Source: Candidatus Zipacnadia bacterium
GTDB taxonomy: Bacteria > Armatimonadota > Zipacnadia > Zipacnadales > Zipacnadaceae
Direction: 5' to 3'
Length of the DNA: 8,325 nucleotides
Assembly (NCBI GenBank): GCA_029821515.1
Contig: JALGTD010000084.1
Span: forward strand, 1 to 8,325
In this document: positions 1 to 6,979 of the stretch, in pieces
Layout of the letters: each line of letters opens with the position of its first letter
Numbering within the stretch: the first letter of the stretch is position 1
The notes under the pieces: model-generated
The model's input: only the letters and a program-made list of their open reading frames with translations
What the model was told of the DNA's origin: nothing
The model's database searches: none
Made by a program: the position numbers and the translations under genes

Positions 1-423
1 CTGGGGCTGCCCACTGGTCGCGTCGTGCCGCATTATGAGTGTGTGTTCGGGAGCAGCTTTCTCCGCCACTCCCCCAGCTTTGCTAATCATGTCAAGCAGG
101 GTGTCATCGGTCTCGACACTATAGACCCCCGGACTGCTAACAGCACCCAAAACTGCTACCCGGCTGCGGTTGGTCGGAACGATCACCGTGTCCCCTGCCC
201 CACACTGTATGTGCGGTCCTTCGGCTCCCTCCCGCAGAACAGGCTCATAGTTGATGGTACAAACCGCTCCATCGGGGCTGAGCAGGCGAATATTCTGCAG
301 ATCGGCTCGGCTGGTGACGCCACCGGCCATCGCTAGCACCGTGGAGAGCTCCTCCGATTGGCTCAGGTAGTAAGAGCCGGCCTCCCCAACCTCTCCCAGT
401 ACGGCCACCTGGTTCGTAGCCTC
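1..423 (-). pseudogene. 3' continuation of the SLBB export protein in shifted frame, cut by window edge
   Basis: The minus strand stays open from 423 to base 1 in a frame different from the 5' part of the gene. It encodes two more SLBB repeats: one starting NQVAVLGEVGEAGSYYL with an AMAGGVTSRADLQNIRLL helix and strand, and one starting SRVAVLGAVSSPGVY with MISKAGGV. Between them is GDTVIVPTNRSRVAVLGAV, which parallels GDTLLILEATNQVAVLGEV across the frameshift joint. With one 8-bp copy removed, 428 residues of one continuous protein lie in the window and the gene continues past the left edge. The part has no ribosome-binding site of its own that I can see, so it is a displaced portion of the upstream gene rather than a separate gene. 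Confidence 0.85.
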
Positions 424-1289
424 GTAGCCTCCAATATGAGAAGTGTGTCGCCGGTATGCATCTTGATGTCCGCTTGCGGATGCTCGCCAGACAGGATTGC
501 TGCCAAATTGACCGGCACAGTGCTGCGATCGGCTCTCACCAGGATCGCTTGAGCTTTATTAGCTCGTGTTGCTCCGCCCTCCAGAGTCCTAGCAAACCCT
601 CGCGCCGCAGCCAGGGCATCAGATATTCTACTATTGTCAGGTAGTTGGTAGTTGCCCGGGCTTTGCACCTGGCCAACCACGCTTACCAGGTTGCGACGTT
701 CAATAACAACAGTATCCCCCGGCTGCAGGACAAAGGTTGGATCGTCTGAATCTCCCGCCAACACTACTCGCAGATCAATAAGCTCAGGAGCCTGCCCGGC
801 TCGGAATAGTCTGGCCGTCTCCCGCGAGGCGCTGGGCGTGAGTCCTTCGGCCAGGGCGATAGCTTCCCGAACGCCCACTGGACGGTCCTGGGGCAGCGAA
901 TATGCGCCCGGCTTGCCAACCTCACCTAAGACATATATCTGCCGGGCGTGATAACTAATTACATTCACGGCCACATTTGGCTGGAGCAGGTGAACTCCGA
1001 GGGCGGCAACCAATGAGCCGGTAACCTCCTCAACCGTTCTGCCTTCGGCTATAATTGCGCTGGCATAGGGATAGGAGAACTTACCGTCGGGTCGAATCTG
1101 AATGGGGTTCTGCGAATCGAAGGTAAGTTCGGGATGGCCGGCAACAGTTATTTGCAGGACATCGCCGGCGTGCAGACGATACGGTTCCTCGGCAGCAGCC
1201 CAGCAAGTCAAGGAGAATAAGGCAATCCCCGGCAGCAGAACACAAATCGTCAAGACAATTCGGATAGGAAGCAAACTCTTTATTGACAA
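363..1289 (-). CDS. Polysaccharide export protein (Poly_export + SLBB), frameshifted 5' part
   Basis: This is the N-terminal part of a Wza-like polysaccharide export protein, a class that forms or lines the outer-membrane exit for capsule or exopolysaccharide. A hydrophobic signal peptide covers residues 1-33, with likely cleavage after CWA; I see no good lipobox. A Poly_export domain follows at about 37-113, starting YRLHAGDVLQITVAG. SLBB repeats lie at about 116-195 (VLGEVGKPGAY) and 200-285 (VVGQVQSPGNY), each ending in a GDT strand. The start is a TTG at 1289 preceded closely by a run of seven G that can serve as ribosome-binding site. After T289 the frame is lost at an 8-bp tandem duplication, and 19 unrelated residues follow before a TGA. 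The third SLBB repeat resumes at once in another frame. The visible product is therefore truncated, unless the duplication is a sequence error or is bypassed. Confidence 0.85.
   Translation of the reverse strand: MSIKSLLPIRIVLTICVLLPGIALFSLTCWAAAEEPYRLHAGDVLQITVAGHPELTFDSQNPIQIRPDGKFSYPYASAIIAEGRTVEEVTGSLVAALGVHLLQPNVAVNVISYHARQIYVLGEVGKPGAYSLPQDRPVGVREAIALAEGLTPSASRETARLFRAGQAPELIDLRVVLAGDSDDPTFVLQPGDTVVIERRNLVSVVGQVQSPGNYQLPDNSRISDALAAARGFARTLEGGATRANKAQAILVRADRSTVPVNLAAILSGEHPQADIKMHTGDTLLILEATRLRTRWPYWERLGRPALTT
414..431. repeat. Exact 8-bp tandem duplication causing the SLBB frameshift
   Basis: The unit CGTAGCCT occurs at 415-422 and again at 423-430; the periodicity extends one base on each side. 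On the coding (minus) strand the unit reads AGGCTACG. Deleting one copy turns the coding strand into GAG GCT ACG AAC CAG (E-A-T-N-Q) and joins the two open frames with correct spacing between SLBB repeats. Confidence 0.9.
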
Positions 1290-1676
1290 GGATACCCCCC
1301 CTGTGGATAGCAGCTTGGCTTGATAAGTTCCTCATAGCTTAGCCGTGCTGATGGCCTGGCGTTCTAACTTCGCAATACCATCGCCGGCTCAATAGAGAAG
1401 TTTAGACTTGATAATAATATGCGCTCGATTGGAGCTCTGTTGTAGTGGATACAGCAATAATCGTGCCAATACAGAGAGATTTCAGCTTCTTCGGAGCACA
1501 GCCAGTAATACGCCTGGCCACCGACAAACAGAGGACAGCACGAAACATGCAGCTATCAAGAAGGAACTGCTCGAACACCTGTCCGCTGGGGAAGGTAATC
1601 TGTCAACTTCCGGCGAAAGAAACCGCTATTCAGCATATCGGTCAATCAATCCTAACTTGTGGGGTCGTGATGAATC
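1290..1676. other. Divergent intergenic region without a recognisable gene
   Basis: This 387-base gap separates the divergently transcribed SLBB and glycoside hydrolase genes, so promoters for both should lie here. Frames read through it give compositionally odd peptides with no family resemblance. An AT-rich patch near 1406-1422 contains a TATTAT hexamer on the minus strand, but no convincing -35 partner sits at normal spacing. A run of seven C at 1295-1301 (G on the coding strand) lies just upstream of the SLBB start. I found no convincing operator, riboswitch or terminator. Confidence 0.5.
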
Positions 1677-3860
1677 ATGCCAGCAATGAGCATTATCAAG
1701 CTCTGGGGCATAAGTTTATTGTTGCTTTGTAGCATACAGATGGTATCATCTAACGCACCCAACATCCTGCGGAATGGCAGCTTCGAATTGGGCCTGCAGA
1801 ACTGGTCGTGGACTACGCGGGGCGGCGGACCGGACGGATACGTGGATGATGTCCGACTTAAATCACTGGACCCCCGCCCACAGATCGTCACCACACAGCA
1901 AGCTCCTGATGGGAACCGGGTACTGCTTTACGAACCTCCTACCACACCCGACAGTGCCTTCTATCTATCCAGTCGTCCTTATGAGCTGAGACCTGCCGCT
2001 TACACTCTAACAGCATACCTGGATGTGGCCGGGAATGTTACCGTGCAAATCGCTGGGAGCCAACTCGAGGTGACCTCCGCTGACGGCTGGCAGAAAGTTG
2101 AGCTTCACTTTGAGGTGGATGAGGCAACCGGGCCGGTGGCAGTGCTGGTATTGGGATCCGAAGCCGGCGGAAAACGGTACCTAATGGATAGTTTCTCACT
2201 GACCACTGAGGACTACGACTACCCGGATTACCCCGCAGAAGTGGGATTGGCGAGCAGCGCTGCTGATCAGGTTTTGTTTCGCAGCGAAGACAAAGCCTTG
2301 ATTATCCGTGCTCTTGCCCGGCAGGCCAGTTCAGGTCAGTTGCACTATCGGGTGGAAGATGCTTGGGGGCAGAAAGTAGCCGCTGGAAAACTGAGCGCAG
2401 AGCTGAAGCCAGGCCAGGTCTACGAACATACCCTCGGACTGGCCATCAACCATACTGGGCACTACCGGGTGCTAGCCCAGTTCATTGCAGATGAAGAACC
2501 TGCTTCGCTCCCTTCTGAACTGCTCTTAGCGGTCATTCCTGATCGTCAGTTGCTGGATTCGGTTTCTACAGGCGCGGATAGCCGTTTTGGCTGTCTAATG
2601 GAAGACAGGCCTCATCTAATAAGCCTGGCTCGAGCAATCGGAGTGCGGTGGGTCTTCTGCAACCCTCCGCTGTTTACCAAATGGTTCTGCGCCGAGCCCC
2701 GGTCTGGGCAGTGGGAGACCTTTGACCGCCAGATTAAGATGTATCATAACGCTGGAATCCATCTTTGTGGAAACCTGGCTGACCCACCGTTCTGGGCAAC
2801 CAACCCCGGCGACACTCGAGCCAGCGGACCATGGCCCAACAATCGGTTCCCCGCGAACTGGACCGACTGGGACAATTATGTGCGCACCACTGTCTCGCAC
2901 TATTACCCGGACATAATCTATTGGGCACTGTGGAATGAGCCGGACCACCCGGCCTTTTTGGCTCTAGACGAGGACGAAGAATGGGTGGACAAGTATCAGG
3001 TTCTGCTTCAGCGAACTTACTCCGTGATCAAGCAGGTCGAGGCAGACAGCAAGCTTGTGGGAGGCACAGTAACCAATCCCGGATCCCTTACCAGACTGAT
3101 GATGGCAGGTGCTGGGCGCTATATGGATGTTGGGTCCTTCCATCTGTCCTCGTGGACACCACAGAGCTACACCCGCCATACCGCTGAAGAACGGGGCCTG
3201 CTGCATGATGCAGATCAGTCCGGCATCAGTATGCAACGATTGCAGATGGCTATGAAGAATGCCAACACAATTGTTCCAGTTTGGGATACTGAGATGCACT
3301 GCACTCAAGCCAATATCGAGCGGGAATTTGTTACCCAGCCTGATCCGCCCTATGACCCACAGAAGCCAGTAATGAGCCGTCTTGATGCCGCAGCGGCCAT
3401 CCCCCGGATGTTTATAAGCGAATGGGCAGCGGGGGTGGAGAAGAGCTTCTACTGGCTATTAGCTGACTTTCGCAGTTCCTTAGAACCTCGTGCTGACAAA
3501 ACCATGCTGGAATGGGATCGCAGCCCCGGCGCTGCCGTGGTAACCTATGCTGTTCTGACCAAGCTACTGGGCGATGCCCGCTTTGTCAAGTGGGAACAGA
3601 CCCAGGATACTCTGAGTTTTGATAAGCCAACCTTTTGGACGTTTCATTTCGAAAAACCGACCGGCCGCATGCGGGTGATCTGGAGTGACCAGGATGTCGC
3701 CCATCAATTGACATTACCCGTCGAAGGCAACTCAATAATGACCTGGGATATGTTTGGCGTGGAACTGCCCGCTGTTAGCTCAAAAAGTGGGATAGAATTG
3801 GAAAACACAGTACAGTTAGCGGTCGACCGCTGTCCAGTGTACCTATTGGACAATCCTTGA
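1677..3860 (+). CDS. Secreted glycoside hydrolase, clan GH-A-like, with N-terminal carbohydrate-binding-like domain
   Basis: This is a predicted exported glycosidase of 727 residues. A signal peptide covers about 1-25, with hydrophobic GISLLLLCSIQMVSS. Residues about 28-178 look like a CBM4/9-type jelly roll: it opens with NILRNGSFELGLQNW and closes with a YLMDSFSL strand. A beta-sandwich linker lies at about 190-290. The catalytic TIM barrel spans about 300-640. It has the proton-donor motif WALWNEPDH with E421 and a probable nucleophile E539 in VWDTEMHC, a 118-residue spacing usual for retaining clan GH-A enzymes. A beta-rich tail follows. The barrel recalls GH39/GH5-like proteins, but I cannot fix the family or substrate; a plant or microbial polysaccharide is likely. 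ATG 1677 is used; ATG 1686 is also possible, and neither has a strong ribosome-binding site. The gene appears intact and stands alone. Confidence 0.85.
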   Translation: MPAMSIIKLWGISLLLLCSIQMVSSNAPNILRNGSFELGLQNWSWTTRGGGPDGYVDDVRLKSLDPRPQIVTTQQAPDGNRVLLYEPPTTPDSAFYLSSRPYELRPAAYTLTAYLDVAGNVTVQIAGSQLEVTSADGWQKVELHFEVDEATGPVAVLVLGSEAGGKRYLMDSFSLTTEDYDYPDYPAEVGLASSAADQVLFRSEDKALIIRALARQASSGQLHYRVEDAWGQKVAAGKLSAELKPGQVYEHTLGLAINHTGHYRVLAQFIADEEPASLPSELLLAVIPDRQLLDSVSTGADSRFGCLMEDRPHLISLARAIGVRWVFCNPPLFTKWFCAEPRSGQWETFDRQIKMYHNAGIHLCGNLADPPFWATNPGDTRASGPWPNNRFPANWTDWDNYVRTTVSHYYPDIIYWALWNEPDHPAFLALDEDEEWVDKYQVLLQRTYSVIKQVEADSKLVGGTVTNPGSLTRLMMAGAGRYMDVGSFHLSSWTPQSYTRHTAEERGLLHDADQSGISMQRLQMAMKNANTIVPVWDTEMHCTQANIEREFVTQPDPPYDPQKPVMSRLDAAAAIPRMFISEWAAGVEKSFYWLLADFRSSLEPRADKTMLEWDRSPGAAVVTYAVLTKLLGDARFVKWEQTQDTLSFDKPTFWTFHFEKPTGRMRVIWSDQDVAHQLTLPVEGNSIMTWDMFGVELPAVSSKSGIELENTVQLAVDRCPVYLLDNP

Positions 3861-4040
3861 CAAAGAGGTGTTCCACCGCGTGGCTGTACCCGAGCACCAG
3901 CTATCCGCTATTATACCTCCATCAGCGAGGAACGTAGCGACAACAGGTCTTCTTGCGGTAGTCAGTAGGCCAAGCTCTGCAGCACTGTATGAATTCCTGT
4001 CCGGGCCAGTGAATACTACAGCATCCACCTAACCACATGA

Positions 4041-4319
4041 AGAAAACTGATAGTTTCGCGAGCTATCACGCTGTATTCTGATGAAACACTTCTGCAACAG
4101 GCCCGGGAGCTCGAAGAAACAGAGTACCTTCGTCAGACCTACCGTGACCGGAGGGTAGTCGAATATCGCATCGGCCGGCTGGTGAGACTGGGAGTACGGC
4201 GGAGATGGTACTTCGGTCGGGCCAATATCCAGTTTCAGGCCCTAACGGCCGCTATCGTAGCCAATTTAACTCTGGTAGCGAATTGGATGGGCCCCGAATG
4301 GGTCCAGCTCAAGTGGTGA
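4041..4319 (+). pseudogene. C-terminal remnant of a DDE transposase
   Basis: An open frame of 92 codons begins directly after a TGA at 4038-4040 and has no plausible start. It reads like the end of a DDE_Tnp_1-type transposase of the IS1182-like kind: ITLYSDETLLQQARELE, then YRDRRVVEYRIGRLVRLGV, then YFGRANIQFQ and AAIVANLTLV. The glutamate of RRVVEYR (codon 4161-4163) fits the third acidic residue of the catalytic DDE triad. The N-terminal and central parts with the two catalytic aspartates are missing from the window. The frame ends in TGA 4317-4319 and overlaps the convergent MetH-activation gene by 11 bases. I see no terminal inverted repeat. It is a dead fragment of an insertion sequence; the family assignment is from memory of the motif pattern. 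Confidence 0.75.
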
Positions 4320-5031
4320 TGCCATATTCTCTAGCAAGTTCCGGATCGTAAGGCGCGCTGCGGTTGGAACAAATCTCACGGGGGCACAGTTGACAGCTTG
4401 CAAAGCTTACTTCGGTGGGGAAAGTGATGCCGGAGACCGACTTATTTGGTATCATCAAGCAGCTTTCGGTCAGTTTGACCCCTATCAACTGCTCAACATC
4501 CCCGAAGATGGCAAACAGGTTGCGTTGCTCAGTTATCGGCCAGTCTTCGAGCGAACCCGGATTCATGCCGGCAGTTTTGCCCAGGGCGTACTTGTTCTTA
4601 AGATGTTGGCGAAGATGGCGCAGGGCTGCTGCTAATGCTTGCTCTTTTATGACATCGAGACAATACCGTAGCAGGATATCATCGGAAGGTGTGGATATTT
4701 GGTTCAGTTCCACACCGCAAGTCGCCACGTATACGAAGATGCGCTCGACAGCATCGAGATTGGCCCGCAGGACCCGACTGGTGAAGATGACACCTCCCAC
4801 ATCTACGGCACCATCCTGCTTATTCTCGATGTAGCAGACCTCGTAGATGGCCTTGGGCCGCACTACTTCCTGGGCTACAGCCACCAGCTCCCGCACCTGG
4901 GCCACAATCTCTTCGCCTGCCGCCGAAAGATGAACCTGGCGAATAACCTCGGCAGCGTCCAGATTAAACGGGATCGTATCGAGCACTTGCATGCGTTTAG
5001 CAGCCTTCTGAGCCTTACCGCGCCAGCACAC
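4309..5031 (-). CDS. Stand-alone MetH activation-domain-like protein (B12-dependent methionine synthase reactivation)
   Basis: This 240-residue protein resembles the C-terminal activation domain of cobalamin-dependent methionine synthase, which binds S-adenosylmethionine and supports reductive methylation of oxidised cobalamin. Recognisable parts are IFVYVATCGVEL (about 98-109), the DDILLRYCLDVIKEQAL helix (117-133), MNPGSLEDWPITEQ (156-169), and IGVKLTESCLMIPNKSVSGITF (183-204). The end carries three cysteines, C213, C216 and C221 (CQLCPREIC), followed by NRSAPYDPELAREYG. No corrinoid-, folate- or homocysteine-binding domain is attached. It is the last gene of the minus-strand run, 25 bases after the M55 gene. 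The GTG at 5031 follows GGCGGAAAG; the ATG at 4992 (residue 14) is an equally plausible start. Its partner is probably a separate methionine synthase or another corrinoid protein outside this window. Confidence 0.8.
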   Translation of the reverse strand: MCWRGKAQKAAKRMQVLDTIPFNLDAAEVIRQVHLSAAGEEIVAQVRELVAVAQEVVRPKAIYEVCYIENKQDGAVDVGGVIFTSRVLRANLDAVERIFVYVATCGVELNQISTPSDDILLRYCLDVIKEQALAAALRHLRQHLKNKYALGKTAGMNPGSLEDWPITEQRNLFAIFGDVEQLIGVKLTESCLMIPNKSVSGITFPTEVSFASCQLCPREICSNRSAPYDPELAREYGITT

Positions 5032-5056
5032 ACACTTTCCGCCGGTAAAACGCTGT

Positions 5057-5875
5057 CTATGGCTCTATACTATTGTCATCGGTTACCATGCGCAAATCCT
5101 GGTACGTCCGCCAGGCTTCATATATCGTCCCGGTATTGATCCGCAAGGTCTGACCATTCAGCCGCGCCTGCGTCGTGCAGTTCAGCTTCTCTCGGTTGAT
5201 TACTATCGGTGCATCTAGATCAACTTCGAGCAGTTCCATCGGTCCCATCGAGAAGGGTTCAATCTGGTGGACATTGCGCACTGCCTCCGCAGCACCTGTC
5301 TCGATCAGTTCCCGCGTCTTCTGGGTGGGCAGGCACAAGGCTCCCTGGGTAGAAAGGGAGGTTTTCACCACCACAGTTCGCACATCCGGCATTAGCTCCC
5401 GCGCCTCGGCACAGCCGGCTGAATCTCCTGTCACCAGGATAAGTGGCACGCTAAGCTCACCCGCGATGGCCGCCTCTACGCCGATTTCCCCTACGCTACG
5501 ACCATTGATTCGGATATCGAGCGTATCACTCTCATAAGAATGAGCCAGCAAAGTCCCGCTTCCTGCCTTGCCATGAAATCCCACCAATATCAAGGCATCA
5601 AACTGTTCCAGGAATTCTTGCGACAGCACAGGCTTGCCGCAAATGAGTTCACCAGCCGGATTAAACTCATCCAGCGGGATATTGCGTCCCAACCAGTGCA
5701 TGTCGTAGACCACTACCCGGGTTGCACCACCGGCGAAGCATCCCGCTATCGCCGCATTAACATCATTTACCGCCATACGTTGGCCGTAAGCATACTCTGG
5801 GCTACCGGGTTCGACCTGAGCGTAGTTGACTACTCCGGTGACTCCTTCGAGATCTAAACGAATAAGGATGTTCAT
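5057..5875 (-). CDS. M55 family D-aminopeptidase (DppA-like zinc peptidase)
   Basis: This 272-residue protein matches the full length of M55 metallopeptidases such as Bacillus subtilis DppA, a decameric zinc enzyme that releases N-terminal D-amino acids, for example from D-Ala peptides of cell-wall turnover. The metal and active-site positions are present: D8 and E10 in IRLDLEGVTGV, H60 in VVVYDMHW, H101 in VGFHGKAG, H112 in LLAHSYES and E130 in INGRSVGEIG. These parallel DppA D8, E10, H60, H104, H115 and E133. The LILVTGDSAGCAEA segment (145-158) is also typical. There is no signal peptide, so it should be cytoplasmic. The ATG at 5875 lies 6 bases after the stop of the dehydrogenase gene, with GGGAG about 11 bases upstream, so the two are surely co-transcribed. 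The gene is intact. Substrate is inferred from the family only. Confidence 0.9.
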   Translation of the reverse strand: MNILIRLDLEGVTGVVNYAQVEPGSPEYAYGQRMAVNDVNAAIAGCFAGGATRVVVYDMHWLGRNIPLDEFNPAGELICGKPVLSQEFLEQFDALILVGFHGKAGSGTLLAHSYESDTLDIRINGRSVGEIGVEAAIAGELSVPLILVTGDSAGCAEARELMPDVRTVVVKTSLSTQGALCLPTQKTRELIETGAAEAVRNVHQIEPFSMGPMELLEVDLDAPIVINREKLNCTTQARLNGQTLRINTGTIYEAWRTYQDLRMVTDDNSIEP

Positions 5876-5881
5876 CTGTTG

Positions 5882-6904
5882 TTAATCTCCCAGTGATGGT
5901 ATCAACTGGACTTTACCCGCTTGCCCGGAGAGAACCGCGGTAAAGGCCTCGTCAAATTGCTTCATAGGAAAGCAGTGTGTTATCACCGGCGTAATATCCA
6001 CTTTCCCCTGACTTAGCAGAGCTTCCGACTTCTCCCATGTCTCAAACATTCTTCGACCATGCACGGTCTTTAAGGTAAGTTCTTTGTGCATTAAGTCAGG
6101 CATAACGTCGGTGATTTGCACAGGACCCTTAGGGTTCCCCACCTGCACAATGAAGCCTCCCTTGCGCAGGTAGGAAAACATATTGTTGATTACTGAGGGC
6201 ACCCCCGAAGCTTCGATGATGCAGCCCACCCCATCACCACTAGTCTGGCTCAGTATTGCTTCTTGCAAGTCAGTCTCACCAGCATCTACGACCACATCAG
6301 CGCCCATCGTCATGGCCAGATTCAAGCGGAAGGGATTAATGTCAGAGGCGATGATTTTCGCAGCGCCCATGTAACGAGCAATTCCAATAGCGAAAAGCCC
6401 GATCGGCCCGCATCCAGTCACAGCCAGTGTATCTCCCCGGGGTGCCACTTCCTCAACAGCGCGCAGCGATACTCCAAACGGTTCCAGCAAACAGGCGATT
6501 TCCGGAGAAAGATCGGTGGACAATTGATAAACGGCTGAGGCCGGGATCATGGCATACTCAGCGAAGCAGCCATCAATCTGATGACCAAACAAAACCAGGT
6601 TCTGACAGAGATGCTGAAGCTTGTGTGTACACTGATAGCAGTGCCCACAGGGAATATGGGTTTCGGCGCATACGCGCGCACCCTCGGGAAGCCCTTCCAC
6701 ATCGGTACCTATCTCTACCACCTTTCCACAGCACTCGTGACCCGGAATGAAGGGAAGGTCGCCGACCAATTGCTGCCCCAGCGGGTCCCACTTGTACATC
6801 AGGATATCAGTGCCGCAGATTGCAGCCCGCTCGACCCTGATGACTACCTGGCCAACTCCCGCTGTGGGCCTGGGCACGCGAGTGTATTCGACGAGTGTAT
6901 TCAA
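5882..6904 (-). CDS. tdh: Zinc-dependent dehydrogenase, L-threonine 3-dehydrogenase-like, N-terminus frameshifted
   Basis: This is a medium-chain zinc dehydrogenase that looks like Tdh, which oxidises L-threonine to 2-amino-3-ketobutyrate with NAD. From the TTG at 6904 it has 340 residues: catalytic zinc ligands C30 (AAICGTD) and GHE (H56, E57); ETHI with H83, matching the E. coli Tdh substrate-pocket His90; structural zinc cysteines 86, 89, 92 and 100; the Rossmann motif GCGPIG (164-169) with D188 fitting NAD; and GRRMFETW near the end, characteristic of Tdh. The true start is probably ATG 6941 (or 6938). From there MAVVKTTAAPGFEYT runs in frame and then breaks at a 13-bp duplication; repairing it gives 348 residues with the zinc cysteine at 38, as in E. 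coli Tdh. TTG 6904 lies inside the duplicated block and may only be an apparent start. Another polyol or amino-alcohol substrate is possible. Confidence 0.8.
   Translation of the reverse strand: MNTLVEYTRVPRPTAGVGQVVIRVERAAICGTDILMYKWDPLGQQLVGDLPFIPGHECCGKVVEIGTDVEGLPEGARVCAETHIPCGHCYQCTHKLQHLCQNLVLFGHQIDGCFAEYAMIPASAVYQLSTDLSPEIACLLEPFGVSLRAVEEVAPRGDTLAVTGCGPIGLFAIGIARYMGAAKIIASDINPFRLNLAMTMGADVVVDAGETDLQEAILSQTSGDGVGCIIEASGVPSVINNMFSYLRKGGFIVQVGNPKGPVQITDVMPDLMHKELTLKTVHGRRMFETWEKSEALLSQGKVDITPVITHCFPMKQFDEAFTAVLSGQAGKVQLIPSLGD
6879..6902. repeat. 13-bp-period short duplication at the Tdh N-terminus
   Basis: CGAGTGTATTC occurs at 6879-6889 and again at 6892-6902, two bases apart. On the coding strand each copy reads GAATACACTCG. 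Removing one 13-base period joins TTT GAA TAC ACT CGC GTG (F-E-Y-T-R-V) and restores a full-length dehydrogenase frame from ATG 6941. Confidence 0.85.
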
Positions 6905-6941
6905 AGCCTGGCGCGGCTGTAGTCTTCACCACCGCCATCAT
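6903..6941 (-). pseudogene. Displaced 5' end of the Tdh-like gene
   Basis: Two adjacent ATG codons (6941 and 6938) open a frame reading MMAVVKTTAAPGF, then EYTR across the first repeat copy. This matches the usual first beta strand of Tdh-type dehydrogenases, which the downstream TTG-started frame lacks. The frame then runs into non-homologous sequence. The gap from the epoxide hydrolase stop to ATG 6941 is 38 bases, and I see no strong ribosome-binding site. Confidence 0.65.
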
Positions 6942-6979
6942 CGCAGGGGACTTGCGTTCATTCGGATAGTTCACAGAGC

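Noticed and set aside
25..336. Plus-strand open frame of 103 codons at the left edge
   Set aside because: It is antisense to the SLBB coding sequence, whose minus-strand frame gives clear SLBB repeats; the plus-strand peptide has no family features.
1400..1470. AT-rich stretch as promoter for the SLBB or hydrolase gene
   Set aside because: A TATTAT hexamer exists on the minus strand but no acceptable -35 hexamer at 16-18 bases; too weak to annotate.
1408..1732. Two overlapping plus-strand open frames upstream of the glycoside hydrolase
   Set aside because: Both have odd composition and no recognisable domain, and they overlap the start of the hydrolase; they look like chance frames in the intergenic region.
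3820..4032. Open frames on both strands between the glycoside hydrolase and the transposase remnant (plus-strand VFHRVAVPEHQL frame; minus-strand DAVVFTGPDRNSY frame, 3843-4028)
   Set aside because: Each has a protein-like composition, but they are antisense to one another, short, lack a convincing start site and match no family I know. A gene relic is possible but not supported.
3861..4320. Rho-independent terminator after the glycoside hydrolase or between the convergent genes
   Set aside because: Only short GC palindromic bits (for example around GGCC near 4239-4252) without a stable stem followed by a T run on either strand.
4415..5857. Several plus-strand open frames of 100-146 codons opposite the M55 and MetH-activation genes
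   Set aside because: They are antisense to two well-conserved intact proteins and have low-complexity, serine- and arginine-rich translations.
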